Origin: Herbidospora solisilvae
GTDB taxonomy: Bacteria > Actinomycetota > Actinomycetes > Streptosporangiales > Streptosporangiaceae
Length of the DNA stretch: 64,000 bases
Assembly (NCBI RefSeq): GCF_009901565.1
Contig: NZ_WXEW01000013.1
Location: 1 to 64,000, forward strand
Reading direction: 5' to 3'
Shown one piece after another: positions 1-29,322 of the stretch. Every line of letters begins with the position of its first letter. Position 1 is the stretch's first letter. The notes beneath the pieces are model-generated. The model made no database searches, was not told the DNA's origin, and saw only the letters and a list, made by a program, of their open reading frames with translations. The translations under genes were made by a program, and so were the position numbers.

Positions 1-3000
1 CCGCCACCAGCGCGGCCCGCGCCGAACTGAGCGCCAGCCCGAACAGCGGCGCGCTCTGCCCCGCGCCCGCCGGGACCAGCCCCGCGCGCCCGGACCCCGG
101 CTCCTCCTCCCTGGGCCCCCACCCGACGGCGACGCCGGGCAGCCCGAGCGTGGCGCGGTGGTGCGCGAGCGCGTCGAGGTAGGCGCCGGTCGCGGCCCGC
201 GCGCCCTGCCCGGTCCCGCCCAGCACCCCGGAGACGTGCGGGGTGAGCAGCGTGAACAGGTCGAGGTCCAGGCCGAGGGTCAGTTCGTGCAGGTTCCACG
301 CCGCGTCACCGGCGCGGCGCAGTCCGGTGGTGAACTGCTCGGGCGTGTACGACGTGAGCACCGTCTCCACGTCGGCGTCGGCGACGTGCACGACCCCCGT
401 CAGCGGGTGCTCCGCCGGGAGCAGCGCCAGCGCCTCGGCCAGCGACTCCCGGTCGGCCGCCCCGTCGGCGGCCACCATGACGTCGGCCCCCAGCCCCCTC
501 AGCCGCTCGGCCAGGCCCGGATCGCCCCCCACGAGGAGGAGGTGGTCCCGCCCGAGCACGGTGACCAGGTGCTCGGCCGCCGCCGCGGCGAGGTCGCCGG
601 AACCCGAGACCAGGACGGTCCCCGAGCCCCTCCCCGGCTCCGACGGGAAGTCGGCCGGGGCGGCGGTGACCAGGCGCGGGACGTGCGCGACCCCCTGCCG
701 CAGCGCGACCTGCGGCTCGTCCAGCGCCAGCGCGGCGGGCAGGGCGCGCAGCGACGACTCGTGGCCGTCGAGGTCGACCAGGACAATCCGCCCCGGATGC
801 TCCGACTGCGCCGCCCGGACCAGCCCCCACACGGGCGCGGGCGCGAGGTCCTGGACGTCGCCTGCGGCGACGGTGACGGCGTGCCGGGTGACCACCACGA
901 GCCGGGCGGGCGAGTCGTCGGCCAGCCAGGCGAGCAGCTCGGGCAGCAGGGTGCTGGCCGAGGTGACGGGCAGCAGCGTGAACGCCGCGTCGTCCGCGTC
1001 GGCCGCATCGGATGGGGCCAGGCCGGGGATGCCCGGGGCGGCCACCGTCCAGGAGGCGGCGGGTTCGGCGGGCAGCGGGGTCTCGGGCCAGGTCAGGGTG
1101 AGGAACCGGTCGGGGCGGGCGTCGGCGGGCCGCAGCCCGTCGAGCCGCCGCAGCGTGACCGACCCGACTGTGGCGACCGGAGCGCCGTCGGGGCCGGTGA
1201 CGGCGAGGGCGAAGTCGTGCTCCCCGGTCCGGGTGGCGTGGAGGCGGAGCGTGCTCGCTCCGGGGCCGTGCAGGACCACGCCGCGCCACTCCGCCGGCAC
1301 GGCCGCCGGGCCCGCCTCGGCGAGCAGCGGCTGGAGCGCGGCGGTGAGGAGGGCGGGGTGCAGGGCGTGCCGGGGCGCGTCCGGGACGGCGGGGCCGGCC
1401 ACCTCGGCGAAGACCTCGTCGTCCCGCCGCCAGAGCCGGGTCAGGCCCTGGAAGGCGGGGCCGTGGTCGTGCCCCGCGGCGGCCAGGGCTTCCTGGACCT
1501 CGGCCACGTCGACCTCCACCGCGCCCGGCGGCGGCCAGGCCGGAGCGGCCGGGACCGGCGTGCTGGGCGGGGCCAGCACGCCCGAGGCGTGGCCGGTCCA
1601 CGGGACCTCCTCCGCGTCGCCGGGGCGCGCGAACAGGGTGAAGGGACGCTCGCCGTGTTCGTCCGGCGGGCCGACGGTGAGCTGGAGGTCCACGCCGCCC
1701 TCGGCGGGCGGGCTCAGCGGCGGGCCCGCGACCAGCTCCGCGACCGCGAGGCCGCCGAGTGCCCGCCCGGCCTGGAGGGCCAGGTCGAGGTAGGCGGCCG
1801 GGGGCAGCACCGGCGTGCCGTGGATCGTGTGCTCGGCCAGCCACGGGTGGACGCGGGCGGCGGCCCGCCCGGTCAGCAGGAGCGTGTCGGTCGCGAGGGT
1901 GGTCGAGGCGGGCAACAACGGGTGGCGGGTGGCGCGCAGGCCGAGGCTCTCGGGGTCGCCGGGGGCGGCGGCGTCCTCCAGCCAGTAGCGCTCGCGCTGG
2001 AAGGCGTAGGTGGGCAGGTCGGTGACGGCGGTCCGCGGGAGGCGCCAGTCGACGTCGTGACCGCCGGCCCGCAGGGCGGCCAGGTTCAGGTGGAACTGGT
2101 GGAGGGTGCCCTTTTCACGGCGCAGGGTGCCGGTGACCAGCAGGGCGGGGTCGTCGACGGTGTCCTGGACGGGTGTCGTGAGCACCGGGTGGGGGCTGGC
2201 CTCGACGAAGGTGGTGTGACCGTCGGCGACGAGCCTTTCGAGGGTCTCGTGGAAGCGGACGGGGTTGGCGAGGTTGTCGAACCAGTATTCGGGGGTGAGG
2301 TCGGCGGTGTCGGTGGTGACCGTGGAGTAGAGGGGGATGGCGGCGGGTTGGGGGCGGATGCCGTCGAGGAGGGTGCGGAGTTCGTCGCGGAGCCGGTGGA
2401 CGTGGGGGCTGTGGGAGGCGTAGTCGACCGGGATCCTCCGGGCGTCGAGCGTGGCGAGCAGGTCGTCGAGCTGGGCGGGGTCGCCCGCGATGACGGTCGC
2501 GTTGGGGCTGTTGGTGGCGGCGATGTGCAGATCGTCGTAGGCGGTCAGGTAGGTGCCGACCTCCTCGGCACCCTTCTGGACCGACGCCATCCCGCCGGTT
2601 CCGGCCAGCGCGAGCAGCGCCTTGGACCTCAGGGTGACGATCTTGGCGGCGTCGTCGAGGGTGAGGGCTCCGGCGATGTGGGCGGCGGCGATCTCCCCTT
2701 GGGAGTGGCCGATGACGGCGTCGGGGCGCACGCCGTGGTGTTCCCACAGGCGGGCCAGGCTGGTCATGACGGCGAACAGGGCGGGCTGGATGACGTCGAC
2801 CCGATCCGGTGACGGGCCGTCGAGCACGTCGATCAGGTTCCAGCCCGCGTACTTCTCGATCGCGTCGGCGGCGGCGTGCAGGTGGTCGGCGAAGACGGGG
2901 GAGGTGGCGAGCAGGTCGCGGGCCATCCCGTCCCACTGGGAGCCCTGGCCCGGGAAGACGAACACCACCTTCCCGCGCGGAGCCGCCACGCCCTGCACGA

Positions 3001-4645
3001 GGCTCGGGTGCGGCCGGTCGGCGGCCAGGGCGTCGAGCGTGGCCAGCAACGAGGCCCGGTCGGCCGCGACGGCCACGGCGCGGTGGGGGAGCGCGGCCCG
3101 TCCGGTGGCGAGGGTGTGCGCGATGTGCGACGGTCCCAGCTCGGGGCGCGCGGCGAGGTGGTCGCGCAGGTGCCGCGCCTGTGCCCCCAGAGCCTCGGCA
3201 CTGTGGGCCGACAGCAGGACCGGGACCGGGCCCGAGACCACGTCATGCGTCTCTGCGGGGTTCGGCGGCTGCTCTTCGAGGATGACGTGGGCGTTGGTGC
3301 CGCTGATGCCGAAGGACGACACCGCCGCGCGGCGCGGGCGGTCGTCGCCGGGTTCCCACGGGCGGGCCTCGGTGAGGAGGCGGACCGCGCCGCTGTCCCA
3401 GTCGACGTGCGGGCTGGGTTCGTCCACGTGCAGGGTGCCCGGCAGGAGGCCGTGGCGCATGGCGTGGACCATCTTGATGACGCCGCCGACCCCGGCCGCC
3501 GCCTGGGTGTGGCCGATGTTCGACTTCAGTGAGCCCAGCCAGGCCGGTTCGTCGCGGTCCTGGCCGTAGGTCGCGAGGATGGCGTGGGCCTCGATCGGGT
3601 CGCCGAGGCGGGTCCCGGTGCCGTGCGCCTCGATCGCGTCCACGTCGGCGGGGGACAGACCGGCGTCGGCGAGGGCCGCGCGGATGACCCGCTGCTGGGC
3701 GGGGCCGTTGGGGGCGGAGAGCTGGCCGCTCGTGCCGTCCTGGTTGACCGCGGTGCCGCGCACGACCGCCAGGACGGGGTGGCCGTTGCGGACGGCGTCC
3801 GACAGGCGTTCGACCAGCAGCAGGCCGACGCCCTCACCCCAGCCGGTGCCGTCGGCCGCCGCCGCGAAGGCCTTGCAGCGGCCGTCGGGCGACAACCCCC
3901 GCTGGCGGCTGAACTCGACGAACAGGCCCGGCGTGGCGATCACGGTCGCGCCGCCCGCCAGCGCGAGGTCGCACTCGCCGGCCCGCAGCGCGCGGACCGC
4001 CAGGTGCAGCGCCACCAGCGACGACGAACAGGCCGTGTCGATCGTGATGGCCGGGCCGACCAGGCCCAGCACGTACGACAGGCGGCCCGAGGCGACCGAG
4101 CCCGCGCTGCCGGTGCCGATGTAGCCCTCCAGCTCCTCGGGGGCCTGCCGGATCCGGCCGCCGTAGTCGGCGTACATGACCCCGGCGAACACGCCCGTCC
4201 GGGAGCCGCGCGCCGACTCCGGGTCGATGCCGGCCCGCTCGAACGCCTCCCAGGCGGTCTCCAGCAGCAGCCGCTGCTGCGGGTCCATGCTGACCGCCTC
4301 GCGCGGGCTGATGCCGAAGAACGCCGGGTCGAAGTCGGCGGCGTCGTGCAGGAAACCGCCCTCCTTCGTGTACGTCCTCCCGACCCGCGCCGGGTCGGGG
4401 TCGTACAACGCCGGGACGTCCCAGCCCCGGTCGGCGGGGAACGGCGAGATGGCGTCCACGCCCTCGGAGACGACCCGCCACAGGTCCTCGGGCGACCGCA
4501 CGCCGCCCGGATAGCGGCAGGCCATCCCGACGATCGCGATCGGCTCGTGGCGGGCCGACTCGAGCTCCGACAGGCGCTGCCTGGTCTGCAGCAGGTCGCC
4601 GGTGACCCGTTTGAGGTAGTCGCGGAGCCTGGCCTCGGTGGTCAT
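1..4645 (-). CDS. Type I polyketide synthase, methylmalonyl module with degenerate DH and KR (partial)
   Basis: The gene starts at ATG 4645, 7 bases after the stop of the upstream synthase, with AAAGGTGA as ribosome site, and runs off the left edge (1548 codons visible). An N-terminal docking helix (residues 1-33) leads into a KS with TACSSS (Cys near 206). The AT has GHSQG (near 647) and YASH (near 742), the signature for methylmalonyl-CoA. The DH keeps HxxxGxxxxP (near 940), but the second motif reads [10 protein letters not shown], with Thr where the catalytic Asp normally sits. The KR has no proper TGxxGxLG loop (VSGSGDLA), and the usual GQxNYAAAN is GQGARAATG, so the catalytic Tyr is Arg 1483; the Ser is also lost. 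Both reductive domains should be dead, leaving a beta-ketone. Docking and order make this the fourth extension module. The ACP and later modules lie outside the window. Confidence 0.95.
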   Translation of the reverse strand, partial: MTTEARLRDYLKRVTGDLLQTRQRLSELESARHEPIAIVGMACRYPGGVRSPEDLWRVVSEGVDAISPFPADRGWDVPALYDPDPARVGRTYTKEGGFLHDAADFDPAFFGISPREAVSMDPQQRLLLETAWEAFERAGIDPESARGSRTGVFAGVMYADYGGRIRQAPEELEGYIGTGSAGSVASGRLSYVLGLVGPAITIDTACSSSLVALHLAVRALRAGECDLALAGGATVIATPGLFVEFSRQRGLSPDGRCKAFAAAADGTGWGEGVGLLLVERLSDAVRNGHPVLAVVRGTAVNQDGTSGQLSAPNGPAQQRVIRAALADAGLSPADVDAIEAHGTGTRLGDPIEAHAILATYGQDRDEPAWLGSLKSNIGHTQAAAGVGGVIKMVHAMRHGLLPGTLHVDEPSPHVDWDSGAVRLLTEARPWEPGDDRPRRAAVSSFGISGTNAHVILEEQPPNPAETHDVVSGPVPVLLSAHSAEALGAQARHLRDHLAARPELGPSHIAHTLATGRAALPHRAVAVAADRASLLATLDALAADRPHPSLVQGVAAPRGKVVFVFPGQGSQWDGMARDLLATSPVFADHLHAAADAIEKYAGWNLIDVLDGPSPDRVDVIQPALFAVMTSLARLWEHHGVRPDAVIGHSQGEIAAAHIAGALTLDDAAKIVTLRSKALLALAGTGGMASVQKGAEEVGTYLTAYDDLHIAATNSPNATVIAGDPAQLDDLLATLDARRIPVDYASHSPHVHRLRDELRTLLDGIRPQPAAIPLYSTVTTDTADLTPEYWFDNLANPVRFHETLERLVADGHTTFVEASPHPVLTTPVQDTVDDPALLVTGTLRREKGTLHQFHLNLAALRAGGHDVDWRLPRTAVTDLPTYAFQRERYWLEDAAAPGDPESLGLRATRHPLLPASTTLATDTLLLTGRAAARVHPWLAEHTIHGTPVLPPAAYLDLALQAGRALGGLAVAELVAGPPLSPPAEGGVDLQLTVGPPDEHGERPFTLFARPGDAEEVPWTGHASGVLAPPSTPVPAAPAWPPPGAVEVDVAEVQEALAAAGHDHGPAFQGLTRLWRRDDEVFAEVAGPAVPDAPRHALHPALLTAALQPLLAEAGPAAVPAEWRGVVLHGPGASTLRLHATRTGEHDFALAVTGPDGAPVATVGSVTLRRLDGLRPADARPDRFLTLTWPETPLPAEPAASWTVAAPGIPGLAPSDAADADDAAFTLLPVTSASTLLPELLAWLADDSPARLVVVTRHAVTVAAGDVQDLAPAPVWGLVRAAQSEHPGRIVLVDLDGHESSLRALPAALALDEPQVALRQGVAHVPRLVTAAPADFPSEPGRGSGTVLVSGSGDLAAAAAEHLVTVLGRDHLLLVGGDPGLAERLRGLGADVMVAADGAADRESLAEALALLPAEHPLTGVVHVADADVETVLTSYTPEQFTTGLRRAGDAAWNLHELTLGLDLDLFTLLTPHVSGVLGGTGQGARAATGAYLDALAHHRATLGLPGVAVGWGPREEEPGSGRAGLVPAGAGQSAPLFGLALSSARAALVA

Positions 4646-4652
4646 CGCGCCA

Positions 4653-22400
<17,748 letters not shown>

Positions 22401-22552
22401 ACAACGCAGCTTGGCCGGAACCGCTAAGGAAGCCCTTGAGGCGATCTAAAGGCCCACAGTCCTTCCGTTACGGCTCCCGCCTGGCCGGCCCCGCCCGCCG
22501 TCCCCGGCCGGGCCGGTGACCGGCGCCGACCGGTCGCGCACGGGCCGCACCG

Positions 22553-23413
22553 TCACGGCCACAACCCGCGCTTGAGCGCCGCCAGGTGCTCGACCGCGAT
22601 CCGCTGTTGCTCCGACGGAAGGTCGGGCCCGCCGAAGGCGTGGTAGAAGCCCGGGTAGTTGTGCAGCTCGACGGGCACCCCGGCCTGCGCCAGCCGCAGC
22701 CCGTAGAGGATCCCTTCGTCACGCAGCGGGTCGAGCCCCGCCGTGGAGATGTAGGCGGGGGGCAGCCCCGACAGGTCCGTCGCCCGAGCGGGCGCGGAAT
22801 ACCCCGACGCCGCCGCACCCCCCAGGTAGAGACGCCAGCTCTCCAGCGCCAGCCCCCGGTTCCAGATCGGCGCGTCGGTCAGGGTGAGCATGGAGGAGGT
22901 GTCGAGCCGGTCGTCGAGGGCCGGGGTCGCCAGGTGCTGGAACACCAGCGGCGGCCCACCCCGGTCGCGGGCCAGCAGCGCCACCCCCGTCGCCAGCGCC
23001 GCGCCGGAGCTCGCCCCGGCCACGCCGAGCCGCCCGGCGTCCACCCCCAGAGCGCCGGCCTCGGCCGCGAGCCATTCGAGCGCCGCGTAGGAGTCCTCCA
23101 GCCCGGCCGGGTAGGGGTGCTCCGGCGCGAGCCGGTAGCCGACCGCCACCACGACCGCGGAGGCGTAGGCCGCCGCCTGCGCCGCCGCCTGGTGCACGTG
23201 GTCGACGTTCCCGAGCACGAACCCGCCGCCGTGCAGCCACAACGTCGCGGGCAGCGGCCCGGCCACGCCGCGCGGGCGGTAGACCCGCACGTGCACCGGC
23301 GCGGCGGGCTCGGTCACGTCCACGGAGTCGAACCGCGGCAGCGCGGCCAGCGGTCGGGGACGGGTTCCGGCGCGGTCGGCGACGGCGTCGGTGAGGGTTC
23401 CACTGATCGGCAT
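22553..23413 (-). CDS. Alpha/beta hydrolase, hormone-sensitive-lipase (class IV) esterase family
   Basis: A 286-residue hydrolase. It shows the oxyanion-hole motif LHGGGF (near 60), the nucleophile elbow GASSG (near 134), the acid in GLDPLRDE (near 226) and the histidine in FYHAFGG (near 257), so a complete Ser-Asp-His triad for ester or lactone hydrolysis. ATG 23413 is preceded by GGAGG, which overlaps the end of the ferredoxin gene by close packing (stop and start two bases apart), so it is co-translated with the P450/ferredoxin pair. It is probably the last gene of the operon running down from the transporter. The substrate is unknown; acting on an acylated cluster product is an inference from the acyltransferase gene three positions upstream. 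I do not recall an HSL esterase as a standard abyssomicin gene. Confidence 0.9.
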   Translation of the reverse strand: MPISGTLTDAVADRAGTRPRPLAALPRFDSVDVTEPAAPVHVRVYRPRGVAGPLPATLWLHGGGFVLGNVDHVHQAAAQAAAYASAVVVAVGYRLAPEHPYPAGLEDSYAALEWLAAEAGALGVDAGRLGVAGASSGAALATGVALLARDRGGPPLVFQHLATPALDDRLDTSSMLTLTDAPIWNRGLALESWRLYLGGAAASGYSAPARATDLSGLPPAYISTAGLDPLRDEGILYGLRLAQAGVPVELHNYPGFYHAFGGPDLPSEQQRIAVEHLAALKRGLWP

Positions 23414-23415
23414 GG

Positions 23416-23607
23416 TCACGCCTCCAGTGACAGGGCCTGTGACGGGCAGAGGTCGAGGATGTCCCGGAAGCGCTGCTCGTCCCCTTCCGGCACCTCCGGA
23501 TCGAGCACTTCGACCAGCCCGAGCTCGGACTGGTCGAAGCGGTCGGGCGCGGACAGCACGCACTGTCCCGCGCCCAGGCAGCGTCCTTGGTCGGCGCTGA
23601 TACGCAT
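23416..23607 (-). CDS. 3Fe-4S type ferredoxin, P450 partner
   Basis: A 63-residue protein with the spacing C-x5-C (CLGAGQC) and a distant third Cys before Pro (LCPSQAL), the pattern of single-cluster ferredoxins that feed electrons to actinobacterial cytochrome P450s. It lies 26 bases downstream of the P450 stop, so it almost certainly serves that enzyme. ATG 23607 gives the normal length of this family. No ferredoxin reductase is seen in the window, so a reductase from elsewhere must be used. Confidence 0.93.
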   Translation of the reverse strand: MRISADQGRCLGAGQCVLSAPDRFDQSELGLVEVLDPEVPEGDEQRFRDILDLCPSQALSLEA

Positions 23608-23633
23608 GTGTGACTCCTGTTCACCGTTCCTGT

Positions 23634-24815
23634 TCACCAGGTGACGGGCAGTTCCCAGACACCCTGGACGCCGCCCGCCTCCTTGATCGGCAGGTCGGCG
23701 AGGTCCCTGGCCAGCCGCAGGCCGGGCAGCCTGCGGAAGAGCGTGCCCAGCGCGATCTCCATCTCGGCGCGCGCCAGGTTCTGGCCGATGCACTGGTGCA
23801 CGCCGTGCCCGAACGACACGTGGTGCCGCGCGCCCCGGTCGACCGCGAACGCGGCGGGGGAGGGGAACGCCTCCCCGTCGCGGTTGGCGGTGGCGATGAC
23901 GACCACGACCCCGTCGCCGGCCCGCACCCGATGTCCGGCCAGGTCGGCGTCGGCGGTGGCGAACCGGGCGATGCCGTCGGCGATGGCCATGAAGCGCAGC
24001 AGCTCCTCGACCGCCGTCGGCAGCAGCCGGGGGTCCGACCGCAGCGCGGCGAGCTGGTGGGGGTGCTCCAGCAGGGTGACGACGCCCAGCGCGATGGCGC
24101 TCGCGGTGGTCTCGTGGCCGGCCACGAGCAGCAGCAGCGCGATGTCGACCAGCTCGGCGCGGGTCAGCCCGCCGGTCGCGACCTGCTCGGCGATCAGCGT
24201 GTCGAGCAGCCCGTCGCCGGGCTCACGCTGCTTGCGCTGGATCAGCTCGTCCAGATAGGCCTTGAGCTGCGCGAACGCGTCGGCGCTCTCCTCCAGGGTG
24301 GTGCTGCCGGTGACCACCCGCCGCGACTGGTGCTCGAAGAAGGCGTGGTCGGCGTACGGGACCCCGAGCAGTTCGCAGATGACGATCGACGGCACCGGCA
24401 GCGCGAAGTCGGGCACCAGGTCGGCGACCGGGCCCTTGGCCTCGATCTCGTCGAGGAGCCCGTCGACGAGGGTCTGGATGCGGGGCCGCAGGGCGTTCGT
24501 CCTCTTCACGGTGAAGCTCGACAACAACATGCGCCGCTGCGCGGTGTGCTCCGGCGGGTCCATCCCGATGAAGTTGCGCACCTTGCGGGCCGACTCGAAC
24601 CGGGGCGCCAGCGCCGGGTAGTGCGGATGCACCCGGTCGGAGGAGTAGGTGGCCGGGTCGAGCAGCACCTGCCGCGCCTCGGCGTGCCCGGTCACCGCCC
24701 ACACCTCACGCCCGTTGTAAAGGCGCACCTTCGACACGGGGGCGTAGTCGGCGTATCCGGACGCGGGGTGGAAGGGGCAACTGCGGGCCTGCGGGTACTC
24801 CGGCAGAACGCTCAT
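23634..24815 (-). CDS. Cytochrome P450 (CYP107-like)
   Basis: A 393-residue soluble P450. The I-helix oxygen-binding motif is AGHETTA (near 233), and the heme loop is FGHGVHQCIG with the Cys ligand near 340. The N-terminus (MSVLPEYPQAR, then CPFHP) is typical of actinobacterial tailoring P450s. ATG 24815 overlaps the stop of the membrane acyltransferase gene in ATGA, and the ferredoxin gene follows directly. In abyssomicin clusters a P450 epoxidises the double bond made by the Diels-Alder step, which leads to the ether bridge. By position this enzyme is the likely counterpart, but its exact substrate cannot be read from sequence. Confidence 0.93.
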   Translation of the reverse strand: MSVLPEYPQARSCPFHPASGYADYAPVSKVRLYNGREVWAVTGHAEARQVLLDPATYSSDRVHPHYPALAPRFESARKVRNFIGMDPPEHTAQRRMLLSSFTVKRTNALRPRIQTLVDGLLDEIEAKGPVADLVPDFALPVPSIVICELLGVPYADHAFFEHQSRRVVTGSTTLEESADAFAQLKAYLDELIQRKQREPGDGLLDTLIAEQVATGGLTRAELVDIALLLLVAGHETTASAIALGVVTLLEHPHQLAALRSDPRLLPTAVEELLRFMAIADGIARFATADADLAGHRVRAGDGVVVVIATANRDGEAFPSPAAFAVDRGARHHVSFGHGVHQCIGQNLARAEMEIALGTLFRRLPGLRLARDLADLPIKEAGGVQGVWELPVTW

Positions 24816-25960
24816 TCGGCCGCCTCCTGAAGGGGCTGGGAAGCGGGCGCGGGCGGCCGTGGGGCCCGGTCCCGCCGGGACACGCCGAACCGCCGGACCG
24901 CCGGGGTCTCCACGAACGTGAACAGCGCCCACGCCAGCACCAGCGCGACCGCGAGCGCCAGCACCAGCAGCCCCGCCCCCGCGAGCGGCGTCAGGTCGCG
25001 CCCGTCGACCAGGTACCGGTGCAGGTAGGTGACGGTCAGCCCGTGCACCATGTAGAACGCGAACGACCACTCCCCGAGCCGCACCAGCGCGCGTCCCCGG
25101 AACGGCGACCGGGTCAGCTGGAGGTCGGCCTGCGCGGCGGCCACCACCAGCGGCGTCAGCCAGATGGCCGCGGTGCCCGCGATGCCCCACAGGTAGGGCA
25201 CGTTGGCCTGCACGACGTATCCGCCGACCGCGACGAGCAGCGCGGGCGCCAGCCCGAGCCGGGGCCAGGCCCCCTCGAGCACGAGCCGCGCCGCGACCAC
25301 GCCGAGCACGAACTCGGCCGCCCGGACCGGCGGGAAGAAGTACACGAACCAGATCTGCTCGAACGACAACGTCCCGTCGGAGATGAACGGCAGCGGCTGC
25401 CCGCCGATCAGGTACACCGACACCAGCGGCACGAGCAGCGTCACCGCCACCAGCGCGCCCGCCGTGATCCACAACGCGCGGGCCGAGAAGCGGTTCAGCA
25501 GCCGCAGGATCCACGGGAAGGTGAGGTAGAAGAACAACTCGCACGACAACGACCAGCTCACCGAGTTCATCGTGTTCGGCACGGTGAGGTCGGGGATCCA
25601 CGCCTGGAGCAGGAACAGGTTCGCGAGCGTGCCGGTGGTGGTGAACGCCTGCGCGGTCGCCAGCATCAGCACCCCGGCCACGGCGAAGGTGACGAGGTGG
25701 TTGGGGAAGATCTTCACCACGCGCCGCCGCCACACCTTCGGCGCAGTGTCGCCGGGCCGGGCCGACCAGGTCAGCACGAACCCGCTGAGCACGAAGAAGA
25801 AGGTGACGCCGTAGAAGCCGGCGCTCTCGAAGACCGGGGTGTCGACGAACCTGGTCTGCCAGGTGGTGTGGAAGGCGAACACGAGCAGCGCCGCGAGGAA
25901 GCGCAGCCCGGTCAGCGACGGGAGCCGCGCGCCACGGGTCTGTTCAGGTGAGCTGGTCAT
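24812..25960 (-). CDS. Membrane acyltransferase, acyltransferase-3 (OafA/YrhL) family
   Basis: A 382-residue integral membrane protein with about ten hydrophobic helices. It opens with the family signature SLTGLRFLAALLVFAFH, whose arginine-containing helix and histidine are usual for these acyl-CoA or acyl carrier dependent O-acyltransferases. It also has FYGVTFFFVLSGF and WSLSCELFFY, also typical. The C-terminus is a basic, proline-rich tail. It is translationally coupled to the P450 gene through ATGA and lies 34 bases downstream of the ABC transporter ATPase gene. That places an acylation step inside the tailoring operon, although abyssomicins as I know them are not O-acylated. It might instead modify cell envelope for self-protection. 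Confidence 0.9.
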   Translation of the reverse strand: MTSSPEQTRGARLPSLTGLRFLAALLVFAFHTTWQTRFVDTPVFESAGFYGVTFFFVLSGFVLTWSARPGDTAPKVWRRRVVKIFPNHLVTFAVAGVLMLATAQAFTTTGTLANLFLLQAWIPDLTVPNTMNSVSWSLSCELFFYLTFPWILRLLNRFSARALWITAGALVAVTLLVPLVSVYLIGGQPLPFISDGTLSFEQIWFVYFFPPVRAAEFVLGVVAARLVLEGAWPRLGLAPALLVAVGGYVVQANVPYLWGIAGTAAIWLTPLVVAAAQADLQLTRSPFRGRALVRLGEWSFAFYMVHGLTVTYLHRYLVDGRDLTPLAGAGLLVLALAVALVLAWALFTFVETPAVRRFGVSRRDRAPRPPAPASQPLQEAAE

Positions 25961-25994
25961 GGGAGTGAGGCTGGCAGCGCATTATTGGGCGTAT

Positions 25995-27580
<1,586 letters not shown>

Positions 27581-27584
<4 letters not shown>

Positions 27585-28387
27585 GAGGCGTACCGTCCCT
27601 CGGATCGGTTCTGGGCGTGGCGACCGGCGACGGTCACCGCGATGACGGTCAGGACGAGCATCAGACCGGGGAACAGCGCCGCCCACCACGCCAGGTGGAG
27701 GAAGCCCTGGCTCTCGGTGAGCATCGCCCCCCACTCGGGCGTCGGCGGCTGCGCGCCGAGACCGAGGTAGCTCAGCGCCGCGCCCGTCGAGATCGACACG
27801 CCGAGCGTGACGGTGGCCAGCACCAGCAGCGGCCCGAACGTGTTGGGCAGCACGTGCCGCAGCACGACCAGCGGCCGGGGCACCCCCAGCCCGATCGCCG
27901 CCTCGACGTAGCCCGACCGGCGCACCACGAGCGCCTGGGCGCGCACGACCCGGGCGAAGCCGGGCGCGATGCCCACGGCCACCGCGAGCGTCGCGCCGAC
28001 CACGCCCTTGCCGGTGATCAGCACGACGAGCAGGGCCAGCAGCAGGCCCGGCAGCGCCAGCAGCGCGTCGGCGACCCGCATCAGCACCGCGTCGCCGAAC
28101 CGGCCCGACAACGCCGCCAGCAGGCCCCACACCACGGCGATGAGCAGCCCGCCCACGGTCGCCGCCGCGCCGATGGCCAGCGAGTGGCGGGCGCCGTGCA
28201 CGACCCGGGTGAAGACGTCGCGGCCGAGCTGGTCGGTGCCGAACAGGTGCGCGGAGTCGGGCGGCAGGAAGGTGGCGAGCGGATCGGTCGCGGTCGGGTC
28301 GCCCCCCGCCAGCAGCCCGGGGAAGAGGGCCGCCACGACGAGCAGCACCAGGAACGCCGCCGCGGTCACGACGCCCACGTGTCTCAT
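27581..28387 (-). CDS. ABC transporter permease, DppC/OppC type
   Basis: A 268-residue inner-membrane permease with an N-terminal helix, a periplasm-facing segment ending in LFGTDQLGRDVFTRVVHGAR (the DppC signature) and five further helices. The EAA loop, which docks on the ATPase, is in the segment YVEAAIGLGVPR. It pairs with the DppB-type permease encoded just upstream, with ATGA overlaps on both sides, so the transporter genes are strictly co-translated. Confidence 0.95.
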
Positions 28388-29322
28388 ATCGCCTGCACCC
28401 CCGTCCTCCTGCGCAGGCGGGGGTCGACGACGGCGTACAGGAGGTCGACCAGCACGCTCACCGCGACGAACACCACCGCAGACAGCGCCACCACCCCCTG
28501 CACGACCGGCAGGTCGCGGTCGCCGACCGCCTGGAGGGTGACGCGGCCGATGCCGGGCCGGGCGAACACGTTCTCCACGATCACCGCGCCGCCCAGCAGC
28601 GTGCCGGTGAACCAGCCCGCCATGGTCAGCGCCGGCAGCGCCGAATGGCGCAGCGCGTGCCGGTAGCGCACCGCCGTCTCGGGCACGCCGCGCGCCCGCG
28701 CGGTCACCGCGAACGGCTGGTCGAGGGCGGCGAGCAGGCCCTCGCGCATCACCTGGCTCAGCACGGCCGCGATCGGCAGCGCCAGCGTGATCGTGGGCAG
28801 CACCAGCGACGCCACGCCGCCGGTCTCCGACACCGGCAACCAGCCGAGCCGGAACGAGAAGATCGTCAGCAGCATGATGCCGAGCCAGAACGACGGCGTG
28901 GACACCACCACGAGCTCCACCGCCGCCGACACCCGGCGCGGCCAGTTCCGCCGCCCCGACGTCGCCACCGTCACGAGCACCGCCAGGAGCGGGGCCAGCG
29001 CGGTGGCCGCCAGCGCGAGCTGCACCGTCGGCCAGAGCTGGTCGGCCAGCACCGTCGCCACCGGCTGCTGGAGCTGGTAGGAGTCGCCGAACCGGAACGT
29101 CGCCAGCCGCGCGACGTAGCGGAGGTACTGCACCACGAGCGGCTGGTCGAGGCCGTACTCCGCGCGGATCCGCTCGTGCTGCTCCTCGGAGACCAGCGCG
29201 TCGGAGCCGACGATGGCGTAGACCGGGTCACCCGGGATGAGCTGCAGCACCAGAAAGGCGCAGGTGGCCGCGGCCCACACGACGAGGGCCGCGCTCACCA
29301 GCCGGGTCAGCACACCCCTCAC
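28384..29322 (-). CDS. ABC transporter permease, DppB/OppB type
   Basis: A 312-residue permease with six predicted helices. The N-terminal helix is followed by LIPGDPVYAIVG, characteristic of the DppB group, and the EAA-type cytoplasmic loop is near TARARGVPETAVRYRHALR. The start is GTG 29322, overlapping the stop of the binding-protein gene in GTGA. It forms the channel with the DppC-type partner. Confidence 0.95.
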   Translation of the reverse strand: MRGVLTRLVSAALVVWAAATCAFLVLQLIPGDPVYAIVGSDALVSEEQHERIRAEYGLDQPLVVQYLRYVARLATFRFGDSYQLQQPVATVLADQLWPTVQLALAATALAPLLAVLVTVATSGRRNWPRRVSAAVELVVVSTPSFWLGIMLLTIFSFRLGWLPVSETGGVASLVLPTITLALPIAAVLSQVMREGLLAALDQPFAVTARARGVPETAVRYRHALRHSALPALTMAGWFTGTLLGGAVIVENVFARPGIGRVTLQAVGDRDLPVVQGVVALSAVVFVAVSVLVDLLYAVVDPRLRRRTGVQAI

